Source of the DNA: DATHTC01 sp035456465
GTDB taxonomy: Bacteria > Actinomycetota > Thermoleophilia > Gaiellales > Gaiellaceae
Reading direction: 5' to 3'
Assembly: GCA_035456465.1 (NCBI GenBank)
Contig: DATIDD010000052.1
Span: 1 to 17,817, forward strand
DNA: 17,817 bases
Part shown: positions 12,161 through 17,817 of the stretch, piece by piece
Position numbering within the stretch: position 1 is the first letter of the stretch
How the letters are laid out: each line of letters starts with the position of its first letter
Position numbers and translations under genes: made by a program
Notes under the pieces: model-generated
Databases searched by the model: none
The model's input: the letters and a program-made list of their open reading frames with translations, nothing else
What the model was told of the DNA's origin: nothing

Positions 12161-12612
12161 CGCTTGAACTGGAGCTCGTGCCAGGACGGGACCGGGGCCA
12201 GCTCGAGCAGGGCGCGCCCGCCGTTCGGGTCGCGGTAGGTGAAGTCCGCCGCCGCGTCGTCCCACGCGACCTCGAGCAGCCCTTCCTTGACGCGGTGGTC
12301 GAGCCAGGCGCCGCGGAACACGAGCTTGCGCAGCCAGTAGACGAGCGACTCTCCCTCGACGAGGGCGACGCGCTCCCAGTGGCGCACGAGGTAGCGCCCC
12401 AGCGGGCTCCGGGGCTCGGTGATGCGCCCGTCGGCGGCGAGCTCGACGAGGTCCGCCGTCTCCTCGTCCTCGAGCTCGTTGCGGTCGAGCAGCCCGAGCC
12501 GGAAGGCCGCCGCGGTCACGCGCTCCTCGAAGTCCGCCGCCGAGAAGCCGAAGCGGTAGCCGAGGAATTCGACCACGTAGTCGTCGCCCGACGTGTAGTT
12601 GGCCTCGGCCAC
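12157..12612 (-). CDS. Hypothetical soluble protein, 151 aa
   Basis: I do not recognise this protein. The 151 residues are acidic in the first half and contain no membrane segment. Distinctive pieces are GDDYVVEFLGYRFGFSAADFEERV, SPLGRYLVRHWERVALVEGESLVYWLRKL and the terminal VPSWHELQFKR. The aromatic-rich sequence and strong GC3 bias support a real gene. The GTG start at 12610-12612 follows TATCCT (12621-12626) by eight bases, another leaderless-type arrangement, and the gene is divergent from the small membrane gene at 12648. Its stop overlaps the membrane-protein start by GTGA, so the two form a translationally coupled pair and may work together. Confidence 0.75.
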   Translation of the reverse strand: MAEANYTSGDDYVVEFLGYRFGFSAADFEERVTAAAFRLGLLDRNELEDEETADLVELAADGRITEPRSPLGRYLVRHWERVALVEGESLVYWLRKLVFRGAWLDHRVKEGLLEVAWDDAAADFTYRDPNGGRALLELAPVPSWHELQFKR

Positions 12613-12620
12613 GGCCTCTG

Positions 12621-12626
12621 AGGATA
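12621..12626 (-). promoter_or_regulatory. -10 element TATCCT (minus strand)
   Basis: On the minus strand TATCCT ends eight bases before the GTG at 12612. It lies only eight bases from the oppositely oriented -10 at 12635-12640, so the two promoters overlap. Confidence 0.5.
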
Positions 12627-12634
12627 GTCGCGGC

Positions 12635-12640
12635 TACGCT
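12635..12640 (+). promoter_or_regulatory. -10 element TACGCT (plus strand)
   Basis: TACGCT ends seven bases before the ATG at 12648. Together with TATCCT on the other strand it makes a compact divergent promoter with two probable leaderless transcripts. Confidence 0.55.
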
Positions 12641-12647
12641 GGCGGCG

Positions 12648-12869
12648 ATGCGGCGGCAGACGATCGTCTTCCTCGCGCTCTCGATCCTCGCCGGGCTCGG
12701 CGCGGCCTGGCTGCTCGAGGTCTCGTGGGAGCGCGCGCTCTACCTCGCGCCCGTGCTCGTGCTCGGGTCGTTCGCCGTCGTCGCGCTCGCGGTGCTGTGG
12801 GCGAAGGTGATCGTCGAGACCGTCCGCGGCTCGCGCCGAGAGCGCGACGATTCCGTCACGGGCTCGTAA
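12648..12869 (+). CDS. Small two-helix membrane protein, 73 aa
   Basis: The 73-residue product begins MRRQTIVFLALSILAGLG and has two hydrophobic segments (about 6-22 and 32-52) joined by a short loop (EVSWERA), then a basic and acidic tail (RGSRRERDDS). It is an inner-membrane protein of unknown role. The ATG follows TACGCT by seven bases and has no Shine-Dalgarno, matching the leaderless pattern. A 7-bp hairpin after the stop (12874-12892) suggests it is a single-gene unit placed before recJ. No family was recognised. Confidence 0.7.
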   Translation: MRRQTIVFLALSILAGLGAAWLLEVSWERALYLAPVLVLGSFAVVALAVLWAKVIVETVRGSRRERDDSVTGS

Positions 12870-12873
12870 CGAC

Positions 12874-12892
12874 GCGCGCCGGGGCGGCGCGC
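12874..12892 (+). terminator. Hairpin after the small membrane gene
   Basis: GCGCGCC (12874-12880) pairs perfectly with GGCGCGC (12886-12892) around GGGGC, five bases after the stop codon. There is no U-tract. A weak terminator separating this gene from recJ is plausible. Confidence 0.45.
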
Positions 12893-12920
12893 CCGCGACG
12901 GCTCCGTCCGATCGCCTCCG

Positions 12921-12926
12921 TAGCCT
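12921..12926 (+). promoter_or_regulatory. -10 element TAGCCT of recJ
   Basis: TAGCCT ends nine bases before the recJ ATG at 12936; no Shine-Dalgarno is present. It has the looser spacing also seen before the lipoprotein gene. Confidence 0.45.
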
Positions 12927-12935
12927 CGACGTGCG

Positions 12936-14822
12936 ATGCAGGGCAGCTGGACGCTTCGTCCCTGCCCGCACGGACAGGTACGACGCCTGGTCGACGACCT
13001 CGGTCTGCACGAGGTGACCGCGTCCGTCCTCGTTCGTCGCGGGTACGGCGACCCAGACGCGGCGCGAACGTTCCTCGCCGCCGATGACCCACGCCACGAC
13101 CCGTTCCTCCTCGGCGACATGGACGCCGCGGTGGCGCGCATCCGTCTCGCCGTCGAGCGGGGCGAGCGGATCTGCGTCCACGGCGACTACGACGTCGACG
13201 GCATCTGCGCGACGACGCTCGCCGTGCTCACGTTCCGTGCGCTGATCGAGCGGGTGGGAGGGGGTGCCGAGGTCGACTGGCACCTCCCGAGCAGGTTCGA
13301 CGAGGGCTACGGGGTCAGCTCGACGACGATCGCGCGGCTGGCGGAGGAGGGCTGCGGCCTCGTCGTCACGGTCGACTGCGGGATCACGGCGGTGAAGGAG
13401 GTCGCGGAGGCGCGCGCGCTCGGGGTCGATGTCGTCGTCACCGACCACCACCGCCCGGGCGACGAGCTCCCGGACTGCCCCGTGGTGGCGACGCGGCCCT
13501 CCGCGTACCCGTTCCCGGAGCTGTGTGGCACGGGGGTCGTGCACAAGCTCGCGCAGGCGCTGGGCGTCGACACCGCGCCGCACCTCGACCTCGTCGCGCT
13601 GGCGACGATCGCCGACGTCGTGCCGCTGCTCGACGAGAACCGCGCCCTCGCCACCCTCGGCCTGCGGGCGCTCGCGCGGACGTCCAAGCCGGGGCTGCGG
13701 GCGCTGATGCGGACGGCGCACGTCGACCCGGCGGCGGTCGACACCGGAGCGGTCGGGTTCCGCCTCGCGCCGCGGATCAACGCCGCGGGCCGGCTCGGGC
13801 ATCCCGGCGACGCGCTCGAGCTGATCCTCACCGACGACGAGGAGCAGGCGGCGCGGCTCGCCGCGCGGCTCGAGGAGCTCAACCGCGAGCGCCAGCAGGT
13901 CGAGGACCGGATCCTGCGGGCGGCGGTCGCGGAGGTCGACTCGTGGCCGGAAGCGCGCCGCCGCCGCCGCGGCTACGTCCTGGCGGGCGCGGACTGGCAC
14001 GAGGGCGTGATCGGGATCGTCGCCTCCCGGCTGGTGGAGCGGTTCAACCGGCCGGTCGTGCTGATCGCCGGCACGGACGAGCTGTGGAAGGGGTCGGGGC
14101 GGTCGCTGCCGGCGTTCGACCTGCACGGCGGCCTCGGAGCCTGTGCCGACCACCTCGAGCGCTACGGCGGCCACCGGGCCGCCGCCGGGCTCTCCATCCG
14201 TCCGGACGAGGTCGAGCCGTTCGCCGAGGCCTTCGCCGCGCACGCGGCCGCGGCGCTGACCGACGACGACCTGGTGCCCCTGACCCGCGTCGACGCCGTG
14301 CTGCCGGCGGGGACGGAGCTCACGCTCGAGCTCTGCACGGAGCTGGAGCGCCTCGCGCCGTTCGGGCTCGGCAACCCGGAGGTGACGCTGCTCGCGCCGG
14401 CGTGCCGGCTCGAGCAGGTCGCGACCGTCGGCGAGGGCAGGCACCTGCGCTTCCGCGTGCACCGCGAGGGGCGCGACGCGGGCGGCGCGATCGCCTTCGG
14501 GCTCGGCGGGCAGCTCGACCGCTTCCGGCGCGAGCAGCGCTACGACGTGGCGTTCCGGCTGCAGGAGAACCGCTGGAACGGGACGGTGGCGCCGCAGCTC
14601 GTGGTGCGGCGGATCTTCGACGCCGACGATCGGTTCGACGGGCTGCGGGCGTGGCTCGTGGCCGAGTACCGCAAGGCGCCGGAGGCGCGCGACGCCGAGG
14701 CGGCGGCGATCTTCGCGGAGCTCGAGCTGGCCGAGGCCGGGCTCGGGAAGCGCCACCTGCTCGAGTCGGAGCGCTTCCGCGCGCTGCTCGCGGGCGAGCC
14801 GGCGCTCGCCCGCGCCGCGTGA
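12936..14822 (+). CDS. recJ: Single-stranded-DNA-specific exonuclease RecJ
   Basis: RecJ degrades single-stranded DNA 5' to 3' in recombination and mismatch or base-excision repair. The 628-residue protein shows the DHH-phosphoesterase motifs in order: VHGDYDVDG (81-89), VTVDCGI (144-150), TDHH (169-172) and ATIADVVPL (223-231). The linker holds RINAAGRLG (280-288). The DHHA1 domain has WHEGVIGIVASRL (354-366), GSGRS (386-390) and GGHRAAAG (411-418). A C-terminal OB-type domain follows. The start ATG 12936 follows TAGCCT by nine bases. Residue length is in the normal range of bacterial RecJ. Its stop overlaps the acetyltransferase start by GTGA. Confidence 0.97.
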   Translation: MQGSWTLRPCPHGQVRRLVDDLGLHEVTASVLVRRGYGDPDAARTFLAADDPRHDPFLLGDMDAAVARIRLAVERGERICVHGDYDVDGICATTLAVLTFRALIERVGGGAEVDWHLPSRFDEGYGVSSTTIARLAEEGCGLVVTVDCGITAVKEVAEARALGVDVVVTDHHRPGDELPDCPVVATRPSAYPFPELCGTGVVHKLAQALGVDTAPHLDLVALATIADVVPLLDENRALATLGLRALARTSKPGLRALMRTAHVDPAAVDTGAVGFRLAPRINAAGRLGHPGDALELILTDDEEQAARLAARLEELNRERQQVEDRILRAAVAEVDSWPEARRRRRGYVLAGADWHEGVIGIVASRLVERFNRPVVLIAGTDELWKGSGRSLPAFDLHGGLGACADHLERYGGHRAAAGLSIRPDEVEPFAEAFAAHAAAALTDDDLVPLTRVDAVLPAGTELTLELCTELERLAPFGLGNPEVTLLAPACRLEQVATVGEGRHLRFRVHREGRDAGGAIAFGLGGQLDRFRREQRYDVAFRLQENRWNGTVAPQLVVRRIFDADDRFDGLRAWLVAEYRKAPEARDAEAAAIFAELELAEAGLGKRHLLESERFRALLAGEPALARAA

Positions 14823-15322
14823 CGGTCCGGCCGTCGACCGACGACGACTGGTCCGCCGTCCTCGAGGTCCACCGGCGCGCCTTCGGCGGGGAGGTCGAGC
14901 CGCGGATGGCGGACGCCGTCCGGGCGAGCGACGGCTGGGTGCCCGAGCTCTCGCTCGTCGCCGAGGCCGACGGAGCGGTCGCCGGCCACGCGCTGACGAG
15001 CCGGGTCGGCCTCCGCGGCTCCCGGCGCCGGCTGCTCCAGACGGGCCCGCTCGGCGTCCTCCCGGAACACCAGGGGCGCGGGATCGGCTCGGCGCTGATG
15101 CGCGCCACGCTCGAGCGCGCCAGGGCGCTCGGCGAGCCGCTCGTGCTCGTCGAGGGCGACCCGGCCTTCTACGGGCGGTTCGGGTTCGTCCGCGCCGACG
15201 AGCTCGGGCTGCTGCCGCCGCCGGAGGCGCGCTACGACTGGGCGTTCCAGGTGGCGGTGCTCGACGACGAGGCCGAGCTGCCCCGCGGTCGCGTGGTCTA
15301 TCCCCGGACGTTCCCGTCGTAG
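14819..15322 (+). CDS. GNAT-family N-acetyltransferase
   Basis: This 167-residue protein has the GNAT fold. It begins VTVRPSTDDDWSAV, the acetyl-CoA pyrophosphate-binding motif A is GVLPEHQGRGIGSALM (79-94, with Gln85-Gly86-Arg87-Gly88-Ile89-Gly90), and FYGRFGFVRA marks the C-terminal half. The similarity is to YhbS-type (COG3153) acetyltransferases; the substrate is unknown. The GTG start overlaps the recJ stop (GTGA), so it is translated together with recJ. In Bacillus, apt occupies the position between recJ and relA. Confidence 0.93.
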   Translation: MTVRPSTDDDWSAVLEVHRRAFGGEVEPRMADAVRASDGWVPELSLVAEADGAVAGHALTSRVGLRGSRRRLLQTGPLGVLPEHQGRGIGSALMRATLERARALGEPLVLVEGDPAFYGRFGFVRADELGLLPPPEARYDWAFQVAVLDDEAELPRGRVVYPRTFPS

Positions 15323-15332
15323 CCGGCGGGGG

Positions 15333-15470
15333 CTAGGCGCGCGCGCCGAGCGAGACGCGATGCACGCGACGGACGAACGCGCGCTCGCGCCGCGGCGCGT
15401 CGACGGCGGCGAGCAGCCGCGCCACCTCGGCCAGCGCCTTCCGCTCTCGATAGGCCCTGATCCAGCGCAT
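15333..15470 (-). CDS. Possible 45-residue basic protein
   Basis: This short ORF, starting MRWIRAYRERKALAEVARLL, has 45 codons with almost exclusively G or C in third positions and no low-complexity bias. It would give a very basic helical peptide. It lies between the acetyltransferase (10 bases away, convergent) and rel (divergent), in 249 bases otherwise free of genes on the plus strand. No clear Shine-Dalgarno or TAnnnT precedes the ATG at 15468-15470, so translation is uncertain. No family recognised. Confidence 0.4.
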   Translation of the reverse strand: MRWIRAYRERKALAEVARLLAAVDAPRRERAFVRRVHRVSLGARA

Positions 15471-15559
15471 GGAGGGTTCCCGTTCCCGGTCGAGACGCCG
15501 ATCCCTTCCCACCGGTTGCGCCCCCCGTCCGGGCGGTGAGGGCCCGCAGGGGGCCGGAG

Positions 15560-15565
15560 TACACT
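15560..15565 (+). promoter_or_regulatory. -10 element TACACT of rel
   Basis: TACACT ends six bases before the rel ATG with no Shine-Dalgarno, the same hexamer and distance as pdxT. A leaderless rel transcript is inferred. Confidence 0.6.
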
Positions 15566-15571
15566 GAGCCA

Positions 15572-17776
15572 ATGACGGTCGTCCAGGCTCACGAGAAGCA
15601 CCAGCACCTCCTCGACGAGCTGCTGGCGGACGTCGCCGCCTACAACGCGGGCGCCGATCGCGACCTCATCCTGCGGGCGTTCCGCTGGTCTGCGCGCGCC
15701 CACGAGGGGCAGCGGCGGCGCAGCGGCGAGGACTTCGTCGTGCACCCCATCGGCGTGGCCCGGATCTGCGCGCAGCTGCACCTCGACGACGCGACGATCG
15801 CCGCCGCGATCCTCCACGACACGGTCGAGGACACCGACACCGACGTCGAGGACCTCCGCGGCGAGTTCGGGGACGAGGTCGCGCGGCTCGTCGAGGGCGT
15901 GACCAAGCTGACCCGGATCCAGTTCCAGAGCCGCGAGCAGGCCGAGGCGGAGAACTACCGGAAGATGATCGTGGCGATGGCGGAGGACGTCCGCGTGATC
16001 CTGATCAAGCTCGCCGACCGCCTCCACAACATGCGCACGATCGAGTACCTGGGCAAGCAGAAGCAGGTGCAGAAGGCGAAGGAGACGCTCGAGGTCTACG
16101 CGCCGCTCGCGCACCGCCTGGGCATCCACGCCGTCAAGTGGGAGCTCGAGGACCTCGCCTTCCAGACCCTCCACCCGCGGAAGTACGAGGAGATCAAGAC
16201 GATGGTCGCGGAGCGGCGGGCCGACCGGGAGGAGCACGTCCAGAAGGCCGCCGCCCTGCTCGGCGCCGAGCTCGAGAAGGCGGACATCCCGGCCGACATC
16301 TCCGGCCGCGCCAAGCACTTCTACTCGATCTACGAGAAGATGGCGAAGAAGGGCCGGGCCTTCAACGAGATCTACGACCTGACCGCGATGCGCGTCACGG
16401 TCGAGCGCTCGGGCGACGAGGGCACGCGCGACTGCTACGGCGCCCTGGGGCTGATCCACTCGCTCTGGAAGCCGATGCCCGGCCGGTTCAAGGACTACGT
16501 GGCGATGCCGAAGGCGAACCGCTACCGCTCGCTGCACACGACCGTGATCGGGCCGGAGGGACGCCCGCTCGAGATCCAGATCCGGACGCGCGACATGCAC
16601 GAGCTCGCCGAGCTCGGGATCGCGGCGCACTGGGCCTACAAGGGCGGCAAGCGGCAGGCCGACGACGAGTGGCTCACGTGGGTGAAGCAGCTGATGGAGA
16701 CGTCGGAGCAGGAGGACGGGGACCCGGGCGAGTTCATGCGCTCGTTCCGCACCGACCTGTTCGACGACGAGGTCTACGTGTTCACGCCGAAGGGAGAGGT
16801 GAAGACGCTGCCCGCCGGCGCGACGCCGATCGACTTCGCCTACGCCGTCCACACGGACGTCGGGCACCGCACCGTGGGCGCGAAGGTCAACGGGAGGATC
16901 GTGCCGCTGCACTACCGGCTCGTGAACAGCGACATCGTCGAGATCCTCACGCAGAAGCAGGGGCGCGGGCCGTCCCGCGACTGGCTGTCGCTCGCGAAGT
17001 CCTCGCGCGCGCGGAACAAGATCCGCCAGTGGTTCTCCCGCGAGAACCGCGAGGAGAGCGAGAAGAAGGGGCGCGAGGCGCTCGAGGCGGCGCTCAAGGC
17101 GCAGAACCTCCCGTATCGCAAGCTCGCGGGCTCCTCGGTGCTCGCGCAGGTGATCCGCGAGACCGGGTTCAAGAAGGCGGAGGACTTCTACCTCGCGCTC
17201 GGCGAGGGCAAGCTCCAGGCCGGGAAGATCGTCGAGAAGGTCCTCCAGCGCCTCAAGACGGACGAGGTCGCGCACGAGGAGGCGGTGCCGCTCAAGCAGC
17301 CGAAGGCGAAGCGGGCGACCGCCGGGGACAACCTCGGGATCCGCGTGCTCGGCGTCGACGACGTGCTCGTCCGGATCGCGAAGTGCTGCAACCCCGTGCC
17401 GGGCGACGCGATCGAGGGCTACATCTCGCTCGGGCGCGGGATCACGGTGCACCGGGCCGACTGCCCGAACGTGAAGGCACTGAAGCGGAACCCGGAGCGG
17501 TTCACGCCGGTCGAGTGGGAGGGAGGCGCGAGCCAGAGCTTCCGCGTCCAGATCGCGGTGCAGTCGTGGGACCGCCCGCGGCTGCTCGAGGACGTGGCGC
17601 GGACGTTCGCCGAGCACGGCGCGAACATCGTCGAGTACGGCGGCCACGTGGAGGACCAGCTCGCGCGCAACTGGTACACGGCCGAGGTCGGCGACATCCA
17701 GGCGCTGCGCTCGCTGCTCACGTCGCTGCGGGGGATCGACTCCGTCTTCGACGCGTACCGCGTCACGCCGTCGTGA
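15572..17776 (+). CDS. rel: Bifunctional (p)ppGpp synthetase/hydrolase (Rel)
   Basis: This long RelA/SpoT homologue makes and degrades the alarmone (p)ppGpp in the stringent response. The 734-residue protein has an HD hydrolase domain with ILHDTVED (His82-Asp83, Glu86-Asp87), intact and therefore likely active. The synthetase domain has HFYSIYEKM (249-257) and RFKD (305-308), the RxKD form found in bifunctional Rel rather than the ExDD of RelA, followed by RSLHTT. A TGS domain (about 399-460), a zinc-finger domain with Cys605-Cys606, His627 and Cys631, and a C-terminal ACT domain (about 656-734) follow. The start ATG 15572 follows TACACT by six bases. The stop merges into a GAAGAAGGAGGGGGC repeat module. 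Confidence 0.98.
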   Translation: MTVVQAHEKHQHLLDELLADVAAYNAGADRDLILRAFRWSARAHEGQRRRSGEDFVVHPIGVARICAQLHLDDATIAAAILHDTVEDTDTDVEDLRGEFGDEVARLVEGVTKLTRIQFQSREQAEAENYRKMIVAMAEDVRVILIKLADRLHNMRTIEYLGKQKQVQKAKETLEVYAPLAHRLGIHAVKWELEDLAFQTLHPRKYEEIKTMVAERRADREEHVQKAAALLGAELEKADIPADISGRAKHFYSIYEKMAKKGRAFNEIYDLTAMRVTVERSGDEGTRDCYGALGLIHSLWKPMPGRFKDYVAMPKANRYRSLHTTVIGPEGRPLEIQIRTRDMHELAELGIAAHWAYKGGKRQADDEWLTWVKQLMETSEQEDGDPGEFMRSFRTDLFDDEVYVFTPKGEVKTLPAGATPIDFAYAVHTDVGHRTVGAKVNGRIVPLHYRLVNSDIVEILTQKQGRGPSRDWLSLAKSSRARNKIRQWFSRENREESEKKGREALEAALKAQNLPYRKLAGSSVLAQVIRETGFKKAEDFYLALGEGKLQAGKIVEKVLQRLKTDEVAHEEAVPLKQPKAKRATAGDNLGIRVLGVDDVLVRIAKCCNPVPGDAIEGYISLGRGITVHRADCPNVKALKRNPERFTPVEWEGGASQSFRVQIAVQSWDRPRLLEDVARTFAEHGANIVEYGGHVEDQLARNWYTAEVGDIQALRSLLTSLRGIDSVFDAYRVTPS

Positions 17777-17817
17777 AGAAGGAGGGGGCTCACGGGGGAC
17801 CCATGGGTTCCCCCGTG
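17775..17817 (+). repeat. Second copy of the GAAGAAGGAGGGGGC-hairpin module
   Basis: GAAGAAGGAGGGGGC (17775-17789) is identical to 8210-8224 and is likewise followed by an inverted repeat, CACGGGGGA...TCCCCCGTG (17791-17817). The stem sequence differs from the first copy, but its pairing is kept by matching changes in both arms (CAT/ATG in one, CAC/GTG in the other). It overlaps the rel stop codon and runs to the window edge, so the rest is not visible. It may also serve as the rel terminator. Confidence 0.65.

Noticed and set aside
12516..14756. A 746-codon minus-strand frame opposite recJ
   Set aside because: RecJ motifs on the plus strand are complete and the minus translation is low-complexity.
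14540..17647. A 1035-codon open frame on the minus strand opposite recJ, the acetyltransferase and rel
   Set aside because: It is the antisense shadow of three well-supported genes; very GC-rich DNA with G/C third positions rarely makes stops in this frame. The translation is Arg/Asp/Val-rich with no domain.
1..17817. tRNA or rRNA genes, insertion sequences, prophage or defence systems
   Set aside because: No cloverleaf with a T-loop GGTTCGA signature, no rRNA stretches, no transposase or integrase motifs and no toxin-antitoxin or restriction domains were seen in any frame.

Overview
The window looks like chromosomal core DNA of a very GC-rich actinobacterium. Coding third positions are almost all G or C, GTG starts are common, and the order pdxS / pdxT-yebC-ruvC-ruvA-ruvB is typical of Actinobacteria. 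The secreted S8 protease with Trp-rich C-terminal repeats and the recJ-relA linkage without secDF make a deep lineage such as Thermoleophilia (Gaiellales/Solirubrobacterales) my best guess, but that placement is inference. I saw no rRNA, tRNA, CRISPR array, insertion sequence or phage gene.

Region 1-1400 (minus strand): a cold-shock protein gene with a near-ideal Shine-Dalgarno, a DUF1385/YqhQ-type membrane protein gene, a 25-residue membrane microprotein with its own good ribosome binding site, and a cluster of strong hairpins (1334-1397) with no obvious parent gene. Region 1552-4302 (plus): a hypothetical protein; a secreted subtilisin-family protease with two SALWG motifs before its signal peptide and an 11-unit Ala-Trp-Ser-Glu-Ala tail; a strong terminator hairpin; a small lipoprotein. 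Region 4312-6695: pdxS, a small membrane protein, and a convergent secreted zinc metallopeptidase.

Region 6800-11499 (plus) is a vitamin B6/recombination block: pdxT, yebC, a 158-bp inverted-repeat element, ruvC, an Erm/KsgA-type rRNA adenine methyltransferase, ruvA, ruvB and an unknown 109-residue protein. From the methyltransferase onward every gene pair is coupled by a 4-base ATGA or GTGA overlap. PdxS and PdxT form pyridoxal-5'-phosphate synthase. RuvA, RuvB and RuvC process Holliday junctions.

Region 11429-12612 (minus) holds an unknown soluble protein and a polytopic membrane protein, overlapping by 4 bases; the latter runs 71 bases antisense into the end of the ruv operon. Region 12648-17817 (plus): a small membrane protein, recJ, a GNAT acetyltransferase, a possible 45-residue minus-strand ORF, and the bifunctional (p)ppGpp synthetase/hydrolase gene rel. 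A second copy of the inverted-repeat motif lies directly behind rel.

The most striking regulatory theme is that most first genes of transcription units have a TAnnnT -10-like hexamer ending only 6-10 bases before the start codon, which implies leaderless mRNAs. The secreted-protease and cold-shock genes instead have classical Shine-Dalgarno sequences. The best candidates for something new are the repeat element, the protease architecture, and the rRNA methyltransferase embedded in the ruv operon.
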